In this document: positions 43,163-50,822 of the stretch, in pieces
How the letters are laid out: each line of letters begins with the position of its first letter
Position numbering within the stretch: the stretch's first letter is position 1
DNA from: Rhodoglobus sp.
Lineage (GTDB): Bacteria; Actinomycetota; Actinomycetes; Actinomycetales; Microbacteriaceae
Assembly (NCBI GenBank): GCA_025464445.1
Contig: JAODLY010000009.1
Span: 31,873-95,872, forward strand
Reading direction: 5' to 3'
Length of the DNA stretch: 64,000 nucleotides
Made by a program: the position numbers and the translations under genes
Notes under the pieces: model-generated
Seen by the model: only the letters and a program-made list of their open reading frames with translations
The model's database searches: none
What the model was told of the DNA's origin: nothing

Positions 43163-43987
43163 ATGGCCGCGCAACTCCCCGTCATCATCAATGCCGCTAT
43201 CTCCGGGTCGCACCTGCCGACGGCCTCGCCCAACCTCCCGCAGAACGGGCAGCAGATCGGCGAACAGGCGCTCGAGGTTGCGGAGGCGGGCGCGGCGATC
43301 GTCCACATCCACGCCCGCGACGAGAACGGCATCCATTCGGGTGCGGTCGAACACTTCCAGCAGCCGATCAAGGTCATCAAGGATGCCGGCAGCGACCTGG
43401 TCATCAACCTCACGACCAGCTTCACCGGTTCGAGCACCGACGATCACGACACCCGCTTCGCCCCGCTCTCGCTCTCGCCCGACATCGGCTCCTACGACGC
43501 GGGAACGATGAACTTCAACGATCACGTGTTCATGAACCGGCCCGATTTCCTGCGCGAGCTGGCGAGGCGGATGCAGGAGTCAGCCGTCAAGCCGGAGATC
43601 GAGATCTTCGACACCGGCCAAATCGGCAACGCCGAGCGCATCGCAGCCGAGGGGCTGATCTCGGGGCCGCTGTACTTCCAGTTCGTGCTGGGGGTGAAGG
43701 GCGGCGGGCCGGCGACCGCGAAACAGCTCGTGCACATGCGTGAGAACCTCCCGGAGGGCGCCGTCTGGTCGGTCGCCGGCATCGGCCGGCCGCAGCTCGA
43801 CATGGACGCCCTCGGCATCATCATGGGCGGCAACGTGCGGACGGGACTCGAGGACAACCTGTATCTCTCGAAGGGCGTCTACGCGACTAACCGCCAGCTC
43901 GTGCAGCGGGTTGCCGACCTGGCACGCACTCTCGGCCGGGAAGTGGCGACGCCCGAGCAGGCACGGAACATCCTCGGGATCGGCTGA
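43163..43987 (+). CDS. Beta-keto acid cleavage enzyme (BKACE, DUF849)
   Basis: 274 residues, full length for the family whose founder is 3-keto-5-aminohexanoate cleavage enzyme. The zinc site is intact: His48 and His50 in VHIHARD and Glu230 in NVRTGLEDN, at almost the same numbers as in the founder. Known chemistry: beta-keto acid plus acetyl-CoA gives acetoacetate plus an acyl-CoA. It follows the carboxyltransferase by 11 nt in the same operon, so the beta-keto acid may be made by carboxylation. Acetoacetate can be drained by the CoA transferase and thiolase at 23.8-26.4 kb. Confidence 0.93.
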   Translation: MAAQLPVIINAAISGSHLPTASPNLPQNGQQIGEQALEVAEAGAAIVHIHARDENGIHSGAVEHFQQPIKVIKDAGSDLVINLTTSFTGSSTDDHDTRFAPLSLSPDIGSYDAGTMNFNDHVFMNRPDFLRELARRMQESAVKPEIEIFDTGQIGNAERIAAEGLISGPLYFQFVLGVKGGGPATAKQLVHMRENLPEGAVWSVAGIGRPQLDMDALGIIMGGNVRTGLEDNLYLSKGVYATNRQLVQRVADLARTLGREVATPEQARNILGIG

Positions 43988-43990
43988 GCG

Positions 43991-44764
43991 ATGGCCGTCT
44001 TCTTCACCGAGCGCCGCGGAAGCGTGATCGCGGGATTCCTCGATCGTCCCGCAGTACACAACGCCCTGGACACGGAGCTCAGGTCGGCGATCGCCGACTT
44101 CTGGGACGAGGTGCGGGATGACGCCACGATTCGCGTCGCGATCATCTCGGGCGCGCCCGGATCGTCATTCAGCTCGGGGCGCGACATGAAGGAGACTGCG
44201 CAGGCTTACCAGTCCGCCAGCCCTGGCGCCGACTGGGAGCTCGGCGGCAGGACCGGCTATCCCGTCGACTCCCCGACAGGCAAGCCGATCATCGCCGCGA
44301 TCGACGGGTACTGCATGGGAGCCGGGCTCAAGACGGCGGCGGAGTGCGACCTCAGGATCGCGGCATCCGGGGCCGTTTTCGCCAGCCCGCAGGCGAAGGT
44401 CGGTCGCGCGACGGAAAGCCCCCTCTACCTGCACCGGATCGGTGTACCGAGTGCCGTGGCCCTCGACATGGTGTTCACCGGCCGACGGCTCGATGCCGGG
44501 GAGGCGCTGCGCTACGGCCTGGTGAGTCGCGTCGTCGAGCGCGAGCGGCTGCTCGACGAGGCATGGTTGATGGCCGAACGGATAGCCGCGGCCTCCCCCA
44601 CCGTCATCGGCGGCCTCAAGCGCGGCCTGGATGCCGGCCTAACCGACCTGCCGGCCGCGGAGGCGTCACGCCTCTGGAAGGAACTCACCGAGATGTACGG
44701 CGACACCCCGGACGCGCGGGCAGGGGCGGCAGGTTTCGTGGAGAAGCGCGACACGACGTTCTAG
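43991..44764 (+). CDS. Enoyl-CoA hydratase/isomerase-fold protein, non-canonical
   Basis: 257 residues, 3 nt after the BKACE stop, last gene of the operon. Crotonase fold with AIDGYCMGAGLKTAAECD and FSSGRDMKETAQAY. The two glutamates of enoyl-CoA hydratase are replaced (GLKTAAECD and ASPQAKVG), while SGRDMKE resembles crotonase-like hydrolases and isomerases. It may open a ring, hydrolyse a CoA ester or shift a double bond after BKACE. The exact reaction is open. Confidence 0.85.
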   Translation: MAVFFTERRGSVIAGFLDRPAVHNALDTELRSAIADFWDEVRDDATIRVAIISGAPGSSFSSGRDMKETAQAYQSASPGADWELGGRTGYPVDSPTGKPIIAAIDGYCMGAGLKTAAECDLRIAASGAVFASPQAKVGRATESPLYLHRIGVPSAVALDMVFTGRRLDAGEALRYGLVSRVVERERLLDEAWLMAERIAAASPTVIGGLKRGLDAGLTDLPAAEASRLWKELTEMYGDTPDARAGAAGFVEKRDTTF

Positions 44765-44780
44765 TGCTGAAACGGAATCA

Positions 44781-44910
44781 ATTCAACATCTAACTTTGTG
44801 AGTCTCTCGCAGGAGTGGGGCATTTGCCCAGCATGTGCGCGGCCACTTCTCTCTCTCCGTCTTTTCGACCGACGCCAGATCGAAATAAACTTTGCACTTG
44901 AAATTTATCG
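44781..44910 (+). promoter_or_regulatory. Control region of the Liv binding-protein gene
   Basis: The 234-bp gap after the crotonase gene holds ATTCAACATCTAA (44781-44793), identical to the complement of 32304-32316, and ACTTGAAATTTAT (44896-44908), a variant of TTGAAATA. The second half is AT-rich against its surroundings. Together these suggest a separate promoter for the binding protein under the same regulator as the enzyme operons. No gene is seen in the gap. Confidence 0.5.
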
Positions 44911-44998
44911 CGAATGGGCGAAGAATGCTCCAAGGACGAGTTTCGGTAATCAGACTTCTCGACCAACCCTGCCCCATGCAAGAACACAAAGGAGTGTC

Positions 44999-46165
44999 AT
45001 GAAAGTCACACGTAAAGTGCCCTTCGCGGCGATCGCGATCGGAGCCATAGCACTGCTGGCGGGGTGCCAGGCCGGTAGCCCCGTACCCTCGGGACCGGCG
45101 ACCGCGAGCGGTCAGCCCATCAGTGTGGGAACACTGTTCTCCACCACCGGAACCCTGGGCCCGACCGGCCTCGAAGAGCAGGGCGGCGTACAGCTCGCCG
45201 TCGATGAGCTCAACGCCGCCGGCGGAGTGCTCGGTCGTCCGCTCACGGTGACCTCCCTCGACGACGAGGGAACGGCGGCTGTCGCCGTCACCCGCGCGCA
45301 GGAGCTCATCAGCGACGGCGTCAGCGTCGTCTTCGAAGGCGTCATCTCGCCGACCTCGCTGGCGTCGCAGCCGGTATTCGCGCGCGCGGGAATCATGGAC
45401 CTCACGATCACCGCTTCGGCCGACGCAATCCTCGACGGAACGAATAACCCCGACGCGATCCGCCTCAACGCGAACACGGCCCTCACCGGCAAGATCATCG
45501 CGGACTACGCCAACAAGCAGGGCTTCAAGCGCATCGTCATCCTCTACCAGAACGACGCGTACGGACAGGCGCACATTGCGGCCGTCCAGGCCGCCCTCAA
45601 GACGGCGCCGATCGAGTCGATCGCGTTCGACCCGAAGCAGACCGACTTCCGCGTGGAGATGGACAAGGCGATCGCCGACAACCCCGACCTCGTCATGCTC
45701 GTCAACTCGAGTTCCGACGTCGGTGGTCCCGCGATGATCCAGCAGTTGCGCTCGGCCGGTTACAAGGGCCAATTCACGATGGCGCCCACAACGATGGCCC
45801 AGAAGGTCATCGATGCTGCCGGCGTATCCGCCGAGGGCGGCGTATCCGCTGCGACCTACTTCGCGGACAAGGCACCGTTCACCGGCTACGACGCCAACAA
45901 CGCCTACGTCACGGCGTGGAAGGCCCAGTCGGGCGGCGTCCTGCCCACCCACACCACCACGCTGGCCTACACGGCAGTGAAGGTCTGGGCGGCGGCCGTC
46001 GAAGCGGCGAAGGGCCTCGACGACAAGGCAGCGATCGCAGCCGAGATCAAGGGCCACACGTTCAAGGACACCCCGTTCGGCGACGTCACCTTCGACAAGA
46101 CCGGCCAGATGAGCTCGACCCTGACGCTGTACCAAGTCAAGGACGGGAAGATCTCCACGTTCTAG
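44999..46165 (+). CDS. Branched-chain amino acid-type ABC transporter substrate-binding lipoprotein (LivJ/K type)
   Basis: 388 residues from the ATG at 44999 behind AAAGGAG. Lipoprotein signal IAIGAIALLAGCQAGS with lipobox Cys about 23. The mature protein is a periplasmic-binding fold type I protein of the HAAT family (ISVGTLFSTTGTLGPTGLEE; IVILYQNDAYGQAH). Such proteins often bind aromatic, alicyclic or branched carboxylates rather than amino acids when placed in catabolic loci. The matching permeases and ATPases are 7 kb away at 52907-56286. A strong terminator follows. Confidence 0.92.
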   Translation: MKVTRKVPFAAIAIGAIALLAGCQAGSPVPSGPATASGQPISVGTLFSTTGTLGPTGLEEQGGVQLAVDELNAAGGVLGRPLTVTSLDDEGTAAVAVTRAQELISDGVSVVFEGVISPTSLASQPVFARAGIMDLTITASADAILDGTNNPDAIRLNANTALTGKIIADYANKQGFKRIVILYQNDAYGQAHIAAVQAALKTAPIESIAFDPKQTDFRVEMDKAIADNPDLVMLVNSSSDVGGPAMIQQLRSAGYKGQFTMAPTTMAQKVIDAAGVSAEGGVSAATYFADKAPFTGYDANNAYVTAWKAQSGGVLPTHTTTLAYTAVKVWAAAVEAAKGLDDKAAIAAEIKGHTFKDTPFGDVTFDKTGQMSSTLTLYQVKDGKISTF

Positions 46166-46179
46166 CCTGAAGCGTTCCA

Positions 46180-46221
46180 GGGGCGGGGATGTGCGACCGG
46201 GAGGTCGTGCATCCCCGCCCC
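46180..46221. terminator. Strong bidirectional hairpin terminator
   Basis: GGGGCGGGGATG (46180-46191) and CATCCCCGCCCC (46210-46221) form a perfect 12-bp stem; GACC (46195-46198) and GGTC (46203-46206) continue it inside. It lies between the convergent binding-protein and SMP-30 genes and can end both transcripts. Confidence 0.8.
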
Positions 46222-46254
46222 TTCGCACGCCCGCTGCAGCCCCGGCAAGTCCGG

Positions 46255-47097
46255 TCAGCGCAGCTGGAGCCCGCTTACCTCGACGTCCAGGGCGAGGATC
46301 CTGCCACCGCGCGCGGCGGTGACGACGAGAACTGTGCGGTCGGTGCCGGCGAAGCACAGGTTCGTGGGGAATGAGGGGCCGAGGTCGGTGAACGTCCATC
46401 GGCCGTCCGGATGCAGCGTCGCGACGCCCTCTGCGGTCGTGGCCGCAACCCACAGGGCGCCGTCGGAGTCGAACGCCATGCCGTCGGGTTGCCCCTGCGG
46501 CAGTTCCGCGTGCAGCACGGGAGCCGTCCATCCGGTCCCATCGCGCTCGATGCGCGAGATCGTCCTGTCATTCGTGTCGTTGATGTACAGCACGTCGCCG
46601 GCAGCGTCAAAGCACAACCCGTTGGGGTGCTTGAGCCCCTCGGCGATCACCTCGTACTCGCCGGTTGCGATGTCGAGCGCCAGGACCCGCCCTCGCGGTT
46701 CGTCAACTGCCGGTTGCAGGCGCCCATAGGGGTCGGTGAACCAGAGCCGGCCATCTGGCCCGAATGCACAGTCGTTGGGCGCGTTGACGAGCTGCGAGCC
46801 GCTCGCCACGACCTCGCCGTCGACCAGCCGCATGATTCCGGGGTCTGCCGCGAACGATTTGGGCTCCATCACCCTGCCGCCGTTCTGCGCGATCCAAAGG
46901 GCGCCATCCGGGCCCAGTGCCATGCCGTTGGGCCCGCCACCTACTTCTGCCAGCAGCACCGTGCCGCTGCCATCGAGCGCCGAGGACAGGATGGTGCCGC
47001 GGTTGATCGACACGAAGGCCACGGAGTCGCCCATCGCGACGGGCCCCTCGACGAAGCCCTGGCCGGCCGCGAGTTCGCGGACCGCTTGAGCCGTCAT
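46255..47097 (-). CDS. SMP-30/gluconolactonase-family hydrolase
   Basis: 280 residues from the ATG at 47097, which overlaps the dehydrogenase stop by 4 nt; a longer frame to 47133 has no support. A six-bladed propeller is suggested by repeated GPDGALW, GPDGRLWFTDPYG and DSDGALWVAATT segments, with EGP near residue 18 and NDCAFG carrying the expected metal ligands. Family members hydrolyse lactones. In this pathway it could open a lactone intermediate. No Baeyer-Villiger monooxygenase is seen in the window, so the origin of a lactone would need another explanation. Confidence 0.85.
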   Translation of the reverse strand: MTAQAVRELAAGQGFVEGPVAMGDSVAFVSINRGTILSSALDGSGTVLLAEVGGGPNGMALGPDGALWIAQNGGRVMEPKSFAADPGIMRLVDGEVVASGSQLVNAPNDCAFGPDGRLWFTDPYGRLQPAVDEPRGRVLALDIATGEYEVIAEGLKHPNGLCFDAAGDVLYINDTNDRTISRIERDGTGWTAPVLHAELPQGQPDGMAFDSDGALWVAATTAEGVATLHPDGRWTFTDLGPSFPTNLCFAGTDRTVLVVTAARGGRILALDVEVSGLQLR

Positions 47098-48194
47098 ACG
47101 CCCAGCGAGGTGGCCAGCTGTGCCCGGTGCCACGCCGCCGATCCGAACAGCAGGTCGGAGCTTCGTGCCCGCCTGAAGTAGAGATGCTCAGGGAACTCCC
47201 ATGTGAAGCCGTTCCCGCCGTGCAGATGAAGGCTCTCGGCGGCGGCGAAATTCAGGGCGTCGGATGCGACGACCTTGGCCAGGCGGGCGTGCTCCTGCCA
47301 GCCATCGATCCGCTCGCTGCCCGCCCACAGCGCGAAGTACACGGCGGACCAGGCCGCCTCGATCTCGACGAGGATATCGGCGAGCCGGTGCTGCACTGCC
47401 TGGAAGTGCGCGATCGTCTGTCCGAACTGCTCCCGAACGTTCGCATAGGCGACTGCCGATTCGAGGCACTGCCTGGCCGCGCCCACCTGTTCGGCGGCGA
47501 GGGTCGCCCAGCCGATCGCGAGCGCCTCCCCGATGTAGTCGGCGCCCCGTGCGGCGTCCCCGACCAGACGGGCCGGGGCGCCGGCGAACCCCACCTGTGC
47601 GAGCCTGCGCGTCAGGTCGAGGGTCTTGACGGCGCGCACTTCGGCGGCAGCGGCATCCACGGCGAACAGGGCGACTTCGCCCGAATCCGTTCGCGCGCTC
47701 ACAAGGAACACGTCGGCGGTCTCGGCGTCGAGCACGTAGTGCTTCTGGCCGTCGACCGCCCAGCCATCGCCCTGCCGGGTGGCCCGGGCCTCGACGGCGC
47801 TCGCACCCCAGTCGCCGCCGGATTCCACGGTGGCAAGCGAGACAGTTGCGGAGCCGTCCGCGATGGCGGAGAGCAGTTCGGAGTCCCCGGCGACGGCGAG
47901 CGCGGATGCGGCGATCACGGAGCTGGAGAGGAAGGGTGAGGCGTAGAGCCGACGACCCATCTCCTCGAGCACGACGCCGGCCTCCACGAGGGTCAGGCCG
48001 AGTCCGTCATGCTCCTCCGGTACGAGCAGGCCCAGGATGCCCAGCTGGTCGCCCAACTGCGCCCACACATCGGCGTCGAGGCCATCGGCCGAGTCGATGA
48101 CCTTCCTGACCTCGGACTCCGGTGCGCGTCTCTCGAGGAACGACCGGAGCACTTTGGCGAGTTCGTTCTGATCTTCGGTGAGATCGAAGTCCAT
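47094..48194 (-). CDS. Acyl-CoA dehydrogenase-like subunit (FadE29 type)
   Basis: 366 residues from the ATG at 48194, 6 nt after GAAGGAG. N-terminus MDFDLTEDQNELAKVLRSF is typical; the TEPxxGSD region is degenerate, while the C-terminal LHLHGGNGFTWEFPEHLYF is strongly conserved. This is the usual look of the smaller subunit of a heterotetrameric dehydrogenase. Its partner is probably the product of 50823-51998. It is divergent from the MaoC operon, sharing a motif-rich control region. Confidence 0.9.
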   Translation of the reverse strand: MDFDLTEDQNELAKVLRSFLERRAPESEVRKVIDSADGLDADVWAQLGDQLGILGLLVPEEHDGLGLTLVEAGVVLEEMGRRLYASPFLSSSVIAASALAVAGDSELLSAIADGSATVSLATVESGGDWGASAVEARATRQGDGWAVDGQKHYVLDAETADVFLVSARTDSGEVALFAVDAAAAEVRAVKTLDLTRRLAQVGFAGAPARLVGDAARGADYIGEALAIGWATLAAEQVGAARQCLESAVAYANVREQFGQTIAHFQAVQHRLADILVEIEAAWSAVYFALWAGSERIDGWQEHARLAKVVASDALNFAAAESLHLHGGNGFTWEFPEHLYFRRARSSDLLFGSAAWHRAQLATSLGV

Positions 48195-48234
48195 ATCCGC
48201 TCCTTCACACACTGCTCGACAAGATGCTACACCA

Positions 48235-48320
48235 TTGAATATTCAGACTATAGAGAGCACTTTGCTGGCCAAACTCTCCATAAACAAACGGCAATTCAAT
48301 ATTTGGTTCAAGTTGAAATA
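48235..48320. promoter_or_regulatory. Divergent control region with TTGAATATTCA and TTCAAGTTGAA palindromes
   Basis: Between the dehydrogenase (minus) and MaoC (plus) genes lie the palindrome TGAATATTCA (48236-48245) and the perfect TTCAA-G-TTGAA (48307-48317), which runs on into TTGAAATA (48313-48320). It is the clearest version of the motif shared by the promoters of the 32-59 kb region. The position just upstream of the MaoC start suits a repressor. Confidence 0.6.
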
Positions 48321-48348
48321 GATCGCACGATGACGTAGTCTCGCACCG

Positions 48349-49182
48349 ATGACGCAGGAACGAGTCAACGTGGACTTTGATGTAGATCGGGTCGGTGTTT
48401 GGTCACCGGACTCGACCGCAACTCTGTCACGCGATTCGATCGCAGCATACGCCGCAGCCACCGGCGAGACCGATCCCCGTGCCCTCGCCGGCGACCTCTC
48501 CACTCTCCTTTTCGGCGTCGTGCCGTCGTGGCACCTGGTCGCCGACGTGATCTCCTCCGCGGTACCCGAAGAGCATCGGCATCGCGCGGTCCACGGCGAG
48601 CACCTCATCGAATCGTCACGACCCCTGCGCCCCGGCGATGAGCTGCGCACTCGGGCTGCTGTCAGCGCGATCCGCCCGACGTCGACCGGCACCATCGTCA
48701 TCGCAGACGTCGAATCCACTGACCCTTCGGGACTCCTCGTCATCCGCCAGCGCAGCACCGCGTTCTACGTCGGTGTGCTGTCATCGAGAGCCGCGGGCGA
48801 GGCGGGCCCACGCCGGGAACCCGACGTCGCTGGGGGTACCGAGATCCGCATCCCGACCGACTCCGGCCTGCCGCTGCGCTACGCGCTGGCCTCCGGCGAC
48901 ATGTCCCCCATCCACCTGGAGGACGCGGCGGCACGGGCCATCGGACTGCCCGGCGTGATCCTCCACGGGATGTGCTCGCTCGCCCTTGCGGGAAGGGCAG
49001 TGGTCCAGGTCTCCGGTGCTGACTTCACCGGATTGCGATCACTCTCCTGCCGCTTCAGCGGAGTCGCTCGACCAGGAGACGACCTGGTTGTCGGCGTCGG
49101 CGACAGCGCCTTCTCCGCTTCATCCCCTGCCGGCGCGCCAGTGCTCACCGGCGGCCGTTTCACCATGGAGGACACACGATGA
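48349..49182 (+). CDS. MaoC-type (R)-enoyl-CoA hydratase, double hotdog
   Basis: 277 residues, two hotdog repeats. The hydratase-2 motif is in the second: ASGDMSPIHLED with Asp184 and His189, followed by GLPGVILHGM. This is the hydratase-2 half of eukaryotic MFE-2; the SDR at 52011 corresponds to its dehydrogenase half. No Shine-Dalgarno sequence precedes the ATG, so the message may be leaderless. In steroid-type side-chain degradation such hydratases form a tertiary hydroxyl that the Ltp2-type aldolase, encoded next, cleaves. Confidence 0.9.
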   Translation: MTQERVNVDFDVDRVGVWSPDSTATLSRDSIAAYAAATGETDPRALAGDLSTLLFGVVPSWHLVADVISSAVPEEHRHRAVHGEHLIESSRPLRPGDELRTRAAVSAIRPTSTGTIVIADVESTDPSGLLVIRQRSTAFYVGVLSSRAAGEAGPRREPDVAGGTEIRIPTDSGLPLRYALASGDMSPIHLEDAAARAIGLPGVILHGMCSLALAGRAVVQVSGADFTGLRSLSCRFSGVARPGDDLVVGVGDSAFSASSPAGAPVLTGGRFTMEDTR

Positions 49183-50387
49183 TCAGGGCCGCATGGCGGA
49201 ACGCGTCGATCGCGGGCATCGGGCTCAGCGACTACCCGGTCGTTCCGAACCTCACGAGCGAGGGGCACGCAGCCCTCGCGTTCGGTCGCGCCCTCGCCGA
49301 CTCCGGGTTGCACAAGGCAGACATCGACGGGTTCTTCTGCGCGGGGAATGCCGCTCCACACATCGAGGACGCCGAGAACCTGGCCGAGCAGCTGGGCATC
49401 CGGCCCCGTTTCATCGACAACACCTACACGGGTGGATCGGCCTTCGAGGTGCTGCTGCAGCATGCGACCATCGCGATCGCCGCGGGAGAGTGCGACACCG
49501 CACTCATCGTGTACGGCTCGGATGCCCGCAGCCGCGGCAAGCGGACACTCGGGTCGGGCGGGGTCCCGCCGATGGCGTACCCCTGGGACCTGAAGGACTA
49601 CCGGCCGTCGCGCGTCGGAGGGCCGATGGCCTTCGAAGTGCCGTTCGGGGGCAACATCATCAGTTCGTACGCGCTCGCCGCACAGCGCCACATGTTCGAA
49701 TTCGGCACGACCTCGGAGCAGCTGGCGGAGATCGCTGTCGCCATGCGTTACAACGCCGGCTTCAACCCCAGTGCCATGTACCGCGACCCGCTCACCGTCG
49801 CCGACGTCGTGGGCTCTGCGCTGATCGCCGACCCCCTGCACCGCTGGGATTGCTGCGTGGTCTCCGACGGCGGGGGCGCGGTCATCATCACCACGACGGA
49901 GCGCGCCCGCGACCTGGCCACCCATCCGGTCAACGTGCTCTCGGCGAAGAACGCCGGCACGCACTGGAACATCGGCCAGATGCCCGACTTCACCCGCACG
50001 GGAGCAGCGGATTGCGCGGATGCGGCATTCGAGGCGGCCGGCGTCACGCGCGACGACATCGACACGCTGCAGGTCTATGACAGCTTCACGATCACCGTGC
50101 TGCTCCAGCTGGAAGACCTCGGATTCTGCGCGAAAGGCGAAGGCGGCGCCTTCGTCTCGGACGGCAAGCTGAAGGTGGGCGGCGCGCTGCCGACGAACAC
50201 CGACGGCGGGGGCCTGAGCTCGTGTCATCCCGGCATGCGCGGCATCTTCCTCATCATCGAGGCGGTGCGGCAGCTCCGCGGCGATGCGGGGGAGGCCCAG
50301 ACTCCCGGCGCCGAACTGGCTATGGTCTCCGGGTCGGGCGGCCTCCTCTCGCATCTCGGCGTGGCGATCCTGGGGAGGGACCGATGA
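49179..50387 (+). CDS. Thiolase-fold lipid-transfer-type retro-aldolase (Ltp2-like)
   Basis: 402 residues, ATGA overlap with MaoC. Thiolase fold, but the nucleophilic cysteine position reads TYTGGSAFEV (around Thr84), so it is not a thiolase. YDSFTITVLLQLEDLGF and GGGLSSCHPGMRG near the C-terminus match SCP-x/Ltp2-type proteins, known as acyl-CoA retro-aldolases in steroid side-chain degradation when paired with a DUF35 protein. The DUF35 gene follows immediately. Expected reaction: 3-hydroxyacyl-CoA with a tertiary hydroxyl to ketone plus acetyl- or propionyl-CoA. Confidence 0.88.
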   Translation: MIRAAWRNASIAGIGLSDYPVVPNLTSEGHAALAFGRALADSGLHKADIDGFFCAGNAAPHIEDAENLAEQLGIRPRFIDNTYTGGSAFEVLLQHATIAIAAGECDTALIVYGSDARSRGKRTLGSGGVPPMAYPWDLKDYRPSRVGGPMAFEVPFGGNIISSYALAAQRHMFEFGTTSEQLAEIAVAMRYNAGFNPSAMYRDPLTVADVVGSALIADPLHRWDCCVVSDGGGAVIITTTERARDLATHPVNVLSAKNAGTHWNIGQMPDFTRTGAADCADAAFEAAGVTRDDIDTLQVYDSFTITVLLQLEDLGFCAKGEGGAFVSDGKLKVGGALPTNTDGGGLSSCHPGMRGIFLIIEAVRQLRGDAGEAQTPGAELAMVSGSGGLLSHLGVAILGRDR

Positions 50388-50815
50388 ACGACCTTGCGGC
50401 CGAGCTGCACACCACCGAGCGGATGCTCCCCCAGCCCGACACCGTCTCCGCCGAGTTCTGGGATGGCCTGGCCGTGGGCGAACTGCGCCTGCAGCGCTGC
50501 ACGGACTGCGACACCGCGCAGTTCTACCCGCGTCCGACATGCTCCACGTGCGGTGGTGCTGTCGAGTGGTTCGTGGCGACTGGCCGCGGAGAGGTGCACA
50601 CCTTCACTGTGGTGCGCGCGAACGGGGTCGAGCCCTTCGCATCACTCGTCCCGTATGTTTTCGCCGTAGTGCAGCTCGAGGAGGGACCACGGATGCTCAC
50701 GAACGTCATCCAGTGCGATCCCGAATCCGTGCGGATCGGCACCCACGTCCAGCTCACGCCGGTCGCGGCCGGCGAGCTCGTCCTCCCGTTCTTTACCCCG
50801 GCCAGCAGGGAATGA
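50384..50815 (+). CDS. DUF35/OB-fold Zn-ribbon partner of the retro-aldolase
   Basis: 143 residues, overlapping the Ltp2-like gene by 4 nt. The N-terminal rubredoxin-like zinc ribbon has Cys39, Cys42, Cys53 and Cys56 (QRCTDCDTAQ, PTCSTCGG), followed by an OB-fold (GEVHTFTVVRANGVEPFASL). In known systems the DUF35 domain of ChsH2 is needed for Ltp2 aldolase activity. Here it is a free-standing protein, not fused to a MaoC domain. Confidence 0.9.
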   Translation: MNDLAAELHTTERMLPQPDTVSAEFWDGLAVGELRLQRCTDCDTAQFYPRPTCSTCGGAVEWFVATGRGEVHTFTVVRANGVEPFASLVPYVFAVVQLEEGPRMLTNVIQCDPESVRIGTHVQLTPVAAGELVLPFFTPASRE

Positions 50816-50822
50816 GGCAGCG

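Noticed and set aside
49179..50387. Acetyl-CoA acetyltransferase function for the thiolase-fold protein
   Set aside because: The nucleophilic cysteine motif is missing and a DUF35 partner is adjacent, as in retro-aldolases.
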